Origin: Gemmatimonadota bacterium
GTDB taxonomy: Bacteria > Gemmatimonadota > Gemmatimonadetes > Longimicrobiales > Gaopeijiaceae
Length of the DNA stretch: 64,000 nt
Assembly (NCBI GenBank): GCA_026706635.1
Contig: JAPOYJ010000011.1
Span: 1 to 64,000, forward strand
Direction of reading: 5' to 3'
This document shows, piece after piece, positions 58,906 to 64,000 of the stretch. Under the pieces are notes generated by a model. That model made no database searches and was not told the origin of the DNA. It was given only the letters and a program-made list of their open reading frames with translations. The translations under genes were made by a program, and so were the position numbers. How positions within the stretch are numbered: the stretch's first letter is position 1; each line of letters starts with the position of its first letter.

Positions 58906-61900
58906 CCTTACGAGATCAACGTCATGTCAATCGGATTTGCGAAGCCCTTTGGCGTCGTTCCGGCGCGGGTGCGTCGGTCATGGTCGGAAGCGGGTTCAGC
59001 CGGAACGCACGTGCGGTCCGCCCAGGCTCGGACCCGTTGCCCATGTTGGCCGAGATCGCGCGGGCCTTATCCGCTGAGCTATATCCCAACGCTACCACCA
59101 ATCAAGAGGTACCCCCGGAGCGAGTCTTGAGACTGGCGCAGGCATACCAAGCCGAATTCAAACCCACCGGACTGCACGCAGCACTCAGGACTTTGGTGGC
59201 GGACGATGATTTCACGCCAACCGCTGCCCATGAGCGACTCCTTCGACTGCCGTGGGCCGATGTGTTTACCACCAACTGGGATACGCTACTGGAACGTGCA
59301 AGCGAGACCGTAAGGGACCGTGTCTACACTATCGTCCGAAGCAAACACGACATTCCTAGAGGAGCCCGGCCACGCATCATCAAGCTCCACGGATCCCTTC
59401 CCGAATCCGCCCTCGTCCTAACCGAAGAGGACTATCGAACCTATCCTACCAAGTTCTCGCCCTTTGTGAATACCGTACAACAGGCAATGATGGAGACGAC
59501 ATTCGTCCTAATTGGCTTTTCGGGCAATGATCCTAACTTCCTTCATTGGTCAGGTTGGGTTCGTGACCACCTCGATGAAGCTGCGCTGAACATCTACCTC
59601 GCTGGATTTCTGAACCTGTCGCGCCCCGAGCGCCAGATGCTCCTGGATCGCAACGTAGTTGCCATCGATCTCGCTCAGCACCCACGAGCAGACGAGTGGC
59701 CCGATGGCCTTCGTCATGAGTACGCCACAAAGTGGATTCTCTCCGCGCTCGAATGCGGACAACCCTACAACATATCGAAATGGCCTACGCCTCGGCCCGC
59801 GACATTCTGTTCCGAAGAGGATCCTCTACTCGATCCGATCATCCGAAACGTGTCGGCAGAGCCACGCAGGGAACCCTCGGAGTCGCCACGGGAGATACCT
59901 TCGGACGAGCTCTTGATCGCCGTCAGGAAGACCCTTGGCATTTGGAGACACAACCGGGAACGGTATCCAGGCTGGTTGGTGGCTCCGGGGCGAGTGCGAA
60001 GTGAAGTATGGTATTCCACTGAGCGCTGGACGCCTTTCATCGTGCAGGAGCTAACGCAATTGGCCGCTCTGGAACGCCTGACCGCAATTCGCGAGGTCGT
60101 CTGGCGGTACGAGCTTACCCTTGAGACAATCCCGGATGAACTGCACGCCGCCGCCGAGGCGGTGCTGGGATCCATCGACTGCACAGGGCGGACGGTTGAA
60201 GGGAGTCACCCAGATGACGTGGACTGGAGCGCGACTCGTGGGGCGTTGCGGGAGGTGACCCTGGCTCTTTTGACTGCTGCCAGATACCGACTCGACGGTG
60301 CCGCTTTCGAAAAGCACCTTAACGCAGTGCAGCCCATTCTGGACGATGATGTGGAAGCAGCCCATCGTGTGAATCATGAACGCTGCCTGTGGCCGCTGTG
60401 GGCTTTGGACCATGCGACAGTCGGCGAACGGCTGGATGCATGGAGGACTGACGAAGGCGATTCCGCCTGGGCGATGCGCAAGAGCGCCCTCCTGAGAGAG
60501 ATTGGGCGCAAGGAGGATGCTGATCGCTTGACTATGCGCGTCCTTGACCGGATCAGAGCGATCCGAGATGGCGCTGGTGATCTTGGTGGTCGGTCACGTG
60601 AAGGATGGGCGCTATGGAGTCTGGTCGAGACGTTTGCGTATGATGGCAGCTTTCAAACCCGATGGGACAATGTACAGGCACGATGGGATGAGCTCGCGGT
60701 CTTCAAGTGCAATCCGCATCCCGACGTCCGTAACCTCAGCGATGAGTTGTCGGCCGACCGGCGTGAAGCGCGGGTCCCGGCTTTCGATCTCGGAGTGCGT
60801 GCGGCGGAGTCACACACGATTCAGATGGTACTTCCGCCCTCTGCATCGCGGGGCATCCGACTGACCGAGGTCGCGGGTGTCGCCCCTTCGACTGGCGTGC
60901 GCACTGTTGCAGGCGGGCTGGTGAAGCGGGCCGCCGAAGCGCTGATTTCCGTTGATGCCACTCTTGGAATGCGTCAGATGATCCGCGTCGCCGAGTCGGA
61001 CAGCGACAAGGCGCTAGGGCGTGTGCTCACCCGTCCGCGGGTGGCTGCGCTTACTCCTGCGACCGCGCGAGCGCTGGCTCGCGACGTTCAGATCGCGTTG
61101 AAGAACACAGTATCGGATATTCGGACCACCAGAGACGAAACCCGGTTCAACGCCGTGAGGCGGGCAAGCGCTGCGATGGAGTCGTTGTCGCGGCTGTTGC
61201 TACGGCTTGATGGTTCCTCGATTGTGGCGGTATTCGACGTTGTGCTTGATCTCTATAGGGACGTAGCGGTGATAGAGTGGCCGCTGCTGCATGTTTCGAT
61301 GCGCAAACTGTTAAGCCGCTGCTGGGAGAGCCTCGACGACGATCAGCGCACCGAGCGAATTATCGATGTTCTCGAGATGCCCATCGTCGGGCTGGACGGG
61401 TATGCGAGTGCCGGAGGCCAATGGCCTGATCCAGGTGAGATTCTGTCGCAGGATCTTTCGCCGCCAGTGCGTTCTGAAGAGAATGAGAATCGATGGAGCT
61501 CAGTGGTGGCCACTTTGATTCGAGGGTTGGAAACCGAGGGGCAGGTACGTGAACGGGCAGCAGTGAGGGTTGCCAACGTCGCGTTGTGGGGTCGTCTTGC
61601 GAAGAATGAAACACGGAGAGTCGCCGAGGCTCTTTGGGGAGTTGTGGCGGATGAGGAAGAAGGGCTTCCCGATGACACGCCGCTGCGCGACTATCACTTT
61701 CTTCTGCTTCCCGAGCCCACGGCTGGCATCGCAAGAGAGCGCCTTGGGCGGAAGTGGCTTTCGGGCGACGTTGCCAAGGTGCGGACAACATCCTTCCTCG
61801 GTGGACAGGCGATCGATGGACAAGTGGTTCACACGGATGCTACGAAGGCGGACGACATTCTGTGGCAGGTAGGCCAGTCCATAGGGTTCGTGCGGCGTCA

Positions 61901-62756
61901 CGGGAGAACGTTGGATCTAACGGATCAGGAGAAGGGTCATCTATTCGCCGTAATCGAGCGATGGTCGGAAACGAATGTCGCAATTGCGTCGGCAATACCA
62001 GGGTATTTTCTCGGCGTGCTGAAACGGTCGGTCTGGAATGCATGTCGCGGGTTGCGGTGGATTCTGACTGAGATTGAGATGCCCGATGGCCTTGCGGGGA
62101 AGCTATATGGACAAGCGACGGGTTTGATCGACTGCGGGATTCCAGCGTACGGTGTCCTTCCGGGTATAAGCAATGTATGCGAGAATCTGCGCGAGGACGT
62201 TGCGTTAGTTTTGTCAACCGGATTGGCATCCGAGAGTCGGAAGATGGGCGGGAGCGCGATGTGGTCATTACATTGCTGGATGCAAGTCGCTTCCGACCCG
62301 GCGATGGCATTTGTGGCTCCCCCGGAGCACCTGGTAAGGGAGATCGGGGTTGCCGTCGCCACCAGGCGGCGATCGGTCTTGGGACAAGCACTCTGCGCGG
62401 CGAAGTGGGTATTCGAAAGCGGTAGCAAGGACATGCGAGATGCGGTCCGCGATCTGGTGCTGAAGGGCTTGGGCTACCTAGCCGAAGGGTTGCGGTACGA
62501 TCGCGAGGATCCACTCGATGAGAAACTTGATGTTCCGCTCGCACGATGGCGTAGCATCCAAGTGGCGCGCGCGATGGCTGGGCAGGGTCTGGGCGGGCAT
62601 CCCGTGGTCAAGCGGTGGTTGCAGTTGGGAATGGATGACCCGCTACCGGAAGTACGACATGTCGCGAACAGGTGGCGGGAGGGTGAGGGGATGGTGGACG
62701 CGGGCGAGAGCGATGGACGAGGCGAGTTCGCGGATGAGGGTGCGGCCGATGCCTAG
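58902..62756 (+). CDS. large SIR2-domain defence protein
   Basis: 1284 residues. SIR2-like NADase domain at the N-terminus: VGSGFSR (28-34), TTNWD (123-127), KLHGS (161-165) and LIGFSGNDP (203-211), which together supply the Asn/Asp and His used for NAD+ cleavage. The remaining ~1000 residues are helical, with no second enzyme recognised, much as in defence-associated sirtuins that sense phage proteins and then deplete NAD+. The ATG overlaps the pglX stop by 4 bases, so it is expressed together with BREX. GC is lower than in pglX, so it is a later arrival. It could act as a back-up when BREX fails; inference only. Confidence 0.8.
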   Translation: MTLRDQRHVNRICEALWRRSGAGASVMVGSGFSRNARAVRPGSDPLPMLAEIARALSAELYPNATTNQEVPPERVLRLAQAYQAEFKPTGLHAALRTLVADDDFTPTAAHERLLRLPWADVFTTNWDTLLERASETVRDRVYTIVRSKHDIPRGARPRIIKLHGSLPESALVLTEEDYRTYPTKFSPFVNTVQQAMMETTFVLIGFSGNDPNFLHWSGWVRDHLDEAALNIYLAGFLNLSRPERQMLLDRNVVAIDLAQHPRADEWPDGLRHEYATKWILSALECGQPYNISKWPTPRPATFCSEEDPLLDPIIRNVSAEPRREPSESPREIPSDELLIAVRKTLGIWRHNRERYPGWLVAPGRVRSEVWYSTERWTPFIVQELTQLAALERLTAIREVVWRYELTLETIPDELHAAAEAVLGSIDCTGRTVEGSHPDDVDWSATRGALREVTLALLTAARYRLDGAAFEKHLNAVQPILDDDVEAAHRVNHERCLWPLWALDHATVGERLDAWRTDEGDSAWAMRKSALLREIGRKEDADRLTMRVLDRIRAIRDGAGDLGGRSREGWALWSLVETFAYDGSFQTRWDNVQARWDELAVFKCNPHPDVRNLSDELSADRREARVPAFDLGVRAAESHTIQMVLPPSASRGIRLTEVAGVAPSTGVRTVAGGLVKRAAEALISVDATLGMRQMIRVAESDSDKALGRVLTRPRVAALTPATARALARDVQIALKNTVSDIRTTRDETRFNAVRRASAAMESLSRLLLRLDGSSIVAVFDVVLDLYRDVAVIEWPLLHVSMRKLLSRCWESLDDDQRTERIIDVLEMPIVGLDGYASAGGQWPDPGEILSQDLSPPVRSEENENRWSSVVATLIRGLETEGQVRERAAVRVANVALWGRLAKNETRRVAEALWGVVADEEEGLPDDTPLRDYHFLLLPEPTAGIARERLGRKWLSGDVAKVRTTSFLGGQAIDGQVVHTDATKADDILWQVGQSIGFVRRHGRTLDLTDQEKGHLFAVIERWSETNVAIASAIPGYFLGVLKRSVWNACRGLRWILTEIEMPDGLAGKLYGQATGLIDCGIPAYGVLPGISNVCENLREDVALVLSTGLASESRKMGGSAMWSLHCWMQVASDPAMAFVAPPEHLVREIGVAVATRRRSVLGQALCAAKWVFESGSKDMRDAVRDLVLKGLGYLAEGLRYDREDPLDEKLDVPLARWRSIQVARAMAGQGLGGHPVVKRWLQLGMDDPLPEVRHVANRWREGEGMVDAGESDGRGEFADEGAADA

Positions 62757-64000
62757 AACCCACACCGATGTTGAAGGACTTCTGGATCGGCTCGACGAGC
62801 TTTCCGCCCACGACCTCGAGTCCCAAACCCTCGACTTCAAGGAATGGGATCTTCACAGCCTGAACCAGTCGACCCGAACCGTCGTGAGCTCCGCCGTCTG
62901 CATGGCCAACGGCGGCGGGGGAACGGTGGTCTTCGGCGTTGCCGACAAGCTGGTGGGCCGCGAATGCGCGATCCTCGGCGTCCCGCCGGAAGTCTCGGTG
63001 AACCGGCTCCGGGCCGCCGTCTACGACTCGACCGACCCGAAGCTGACCCCCGTCTTCCAGGAACTGCACGTCCCCGAGGGCACCGGCCGGCTGATTCTCA
63101 TGCATGTCCACCCCGGAATGCCTCCCTACACGGACACTGCCGGCCGCGGCACGATTCGCATCGGAACGGACTGCAAGCCTCTGACGGGCACTCTGCGGAG
63201 AAGGCTTCTGGAGGAGACCGAGGATCATGACTTCTCGACGGGCACGGTGGACGCGCCGATTCGGCGGCTCATTTCGCCCGTGGCGATGGAGTCGCTGCGC
63301 GATGCGGCCACCGCAGAGCGCGCCCCGCGGGAACTGCTCCGGTTGGGCGACGAGGATCTCCTGCGGGCGATCGGCGTGATCCGGGACAGCGTCGCCACGC
63401 GCGCCATGGTGATCGTCGCGGGTTCGCCGCACGCCATCCGGGAGCACGTTCCGAACTACGTGTGGACTCACGCCCGGATGTCCTCCGAGACGGACTACTC
63501 CGACCGAGTCGACGGCACGGACGCCGTTACCGTGGCCCTCGGCAGGATCCTCGACCGAATCATGGCCGACAATCCCATCGAGACCGTGCGGAGAGAGCCG
63601 TACCACTTCGAATACCGGACCTATCCCGAGGTCGCTCTCCGGGAAGCGCTGCTCAACGCCCTCTGCCACGGTGACTTCCGGGTCGCCGGGCCACGGCTGG
63701 TCAAGCAGTACCCGGACCGCATCGAGATCTCTAATCCCGGGGGCCTTGTGGGGGATCTGACCCCGGAGAACATCCTCCATCATCCCCCGGCCGCGCGCAA
63801 CCGGTGCCTCGTGGACGCGCTCGGCAGGCTGCGCCTCATCAACCGGATGAACCTCGGAATGGAGAGGATCTACTCATCGCTTCTCATGGAGGGTAAGCCG
63901 CCACCCGAAATCGAGGACATGGGAGACGCGGTGAGGCTGACGTTCCGCGCCTCGAAGCTGTCCGCGGCGTTCCGGGGATTCGTTGGCGAACAGGCGAGGA
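62749..64000 (+). CDS. AlbA_2 ATP-binding/winged-helix protein (runs off the window)
   Basis: At least 417 residues, open at the right edge. The start MPRTHTDVEGLLDRLDELSA lies 8 bases inside the SIR2 gene. AlbA_2 features: LESQTLDFKEW, VVSSAVCMANGGGGTVVFGV, VPEGTGRLILMHV, GTIRIGTDCKPLTGT; then the GHKL-like part EVALREALLNALCHGDF, IEISNPGGLVGDLTPEN, and NLGMERIYSSLL in place of the usual GTGIxR. Proteins of this kind occur repeatedly in BREX and other defence loci, probably as nucleic-acid-binding regulators or ATPases. The overlap with the SIR2 gene suggests one transcript. GC is high again here, as in pglX. Confidence 0.8.
   Translation, partial: MPRTHTDVEGLLDRLDELSAHDLESQTLDFKEWDLHSLNQSTRTVVSSAVCMANGGGGTVVFGVADKLVGRECAILGVPPEVSVNRLRAAVYDSTDPKLTPVFQELHVPEGTGRLILMHVHPGMPPYTDTAGRGTIRIGTDCKPLTGTLRRRLLEETEDHDFSTGTVDAPIRRLISPVAMESLRDAATAERAPRELLRLGDEDLLRAIGVIRDSVATRAMVIVAGSPHAIREHVPNYVWTHARMSSETDYSDRVDGTDAVTVALGRILDRIMADNPIETVRREPYHFEYRTYPEVALREALLNALCHGDFRVAGPRLVKQYPDRIEISNPGGLVGDLTPENILHHPPAARNRCLVDALGRLRLINRMNLGMERIYSSLLMEGKPPPEIEDMGDAVRLTFRASKLSAAFRGFVGEQAR

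Noticed and set aside
1-64000. tRNA, rRNA or CRISPR arrays
   Set aside because: I looked for conserved tRNA arm and rRNA motifs and for short direct repeats with spacers and saw none; a tRNA scan would be decisive.

Overview
The window looks like chromosomal DNA from a GC-rich, Gram-negative, aerobic heterotroph. The best guess is Gemmatimonadota: a TonB-dependent receptor with a carboxypeptidase-like N-terminal domain, many small lipoproteins, a large NAD-dependent glutamate dehydrogenase together with a type III glutamine synthetase, and beta-propeller lipoproteins. This is inferred from gene content; no rRNA or other marker settles it. I saw no rRNA, tRNA or CRISPR array.

Layout. 1-3.7 kb is a graveyard of toxin-antitoxin-like and AlbA/winged-helix genes (frameshifted abiEi-like, deleted AlbA_2 gene, hipB with a gutted hipA). 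3.8-18.4 kb is ordinary chromosome: cation/proton antiporter, Ig/PD40 lipoprotein, class C beta-lactamase-like hydrolase, NAD-GDH, a YhaO/YhaN (Mre11/Rad50-like) pair and an LPG-synthase-like membrane protein. 18.4-21 kb holds transposase debris fused to a truncated secreted HExxH protein. 21-36 kb carries an FMN reductase, TonB receptor, HupE/UreJ, glutamine synthetase III, a lipoprotein, a Trm112-like protein, and a four-gene operon of histidine kinase, NtrC-type regulator, coiled-coil protein and outer-membrane protein. 36-43 kb is the replication-origin neighbourhood (pyrE, dnaN, probable oriC, dnaA) followed by thrB and ilvE. 45-64 kb is a defence island: brxA-brxB-brxC, then a nested cassette (OLD-like ATPase, split OLD-like ATPase plus DUF3226 TOPRIM protein, orphan Phd antitoxin, TIR plus RipA-like membrane protein), then pglX, translationally coupled to a 1284-residue SIR2 protein, which overlaps an AlbA_2 ATP-binding gene running off the window. 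pglZ and brxL would be expected further downstream.

Two repeat systems run through the whole window. First, a MITE-like element with terminal inverted repeats starting TAGCAGYCCGTGGA occurs at least a dozen times, whole, decayed or internally deleted. Its outer TAG repeatedly serves as the stop codon of the adjacent gene, one copy lies in frame inside hupE, and its internal hairpin shows compensatory changes between copies. Second, an 18-bp palindrome close to TGTAAACTATACTTTACA occurs as a tandem doublet with an exact 21-bp period (two helical turns) in six places: inside several MITE copies, upstream of dnaA, in the dnaA-dnaN gap, and even within the Walker A codons of the YhaN-like ATPase. 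I regard this doublet, which looks like a two-dimer protein binding site, and the composite BREX/TIR/SIR2 island as the most interesting content.
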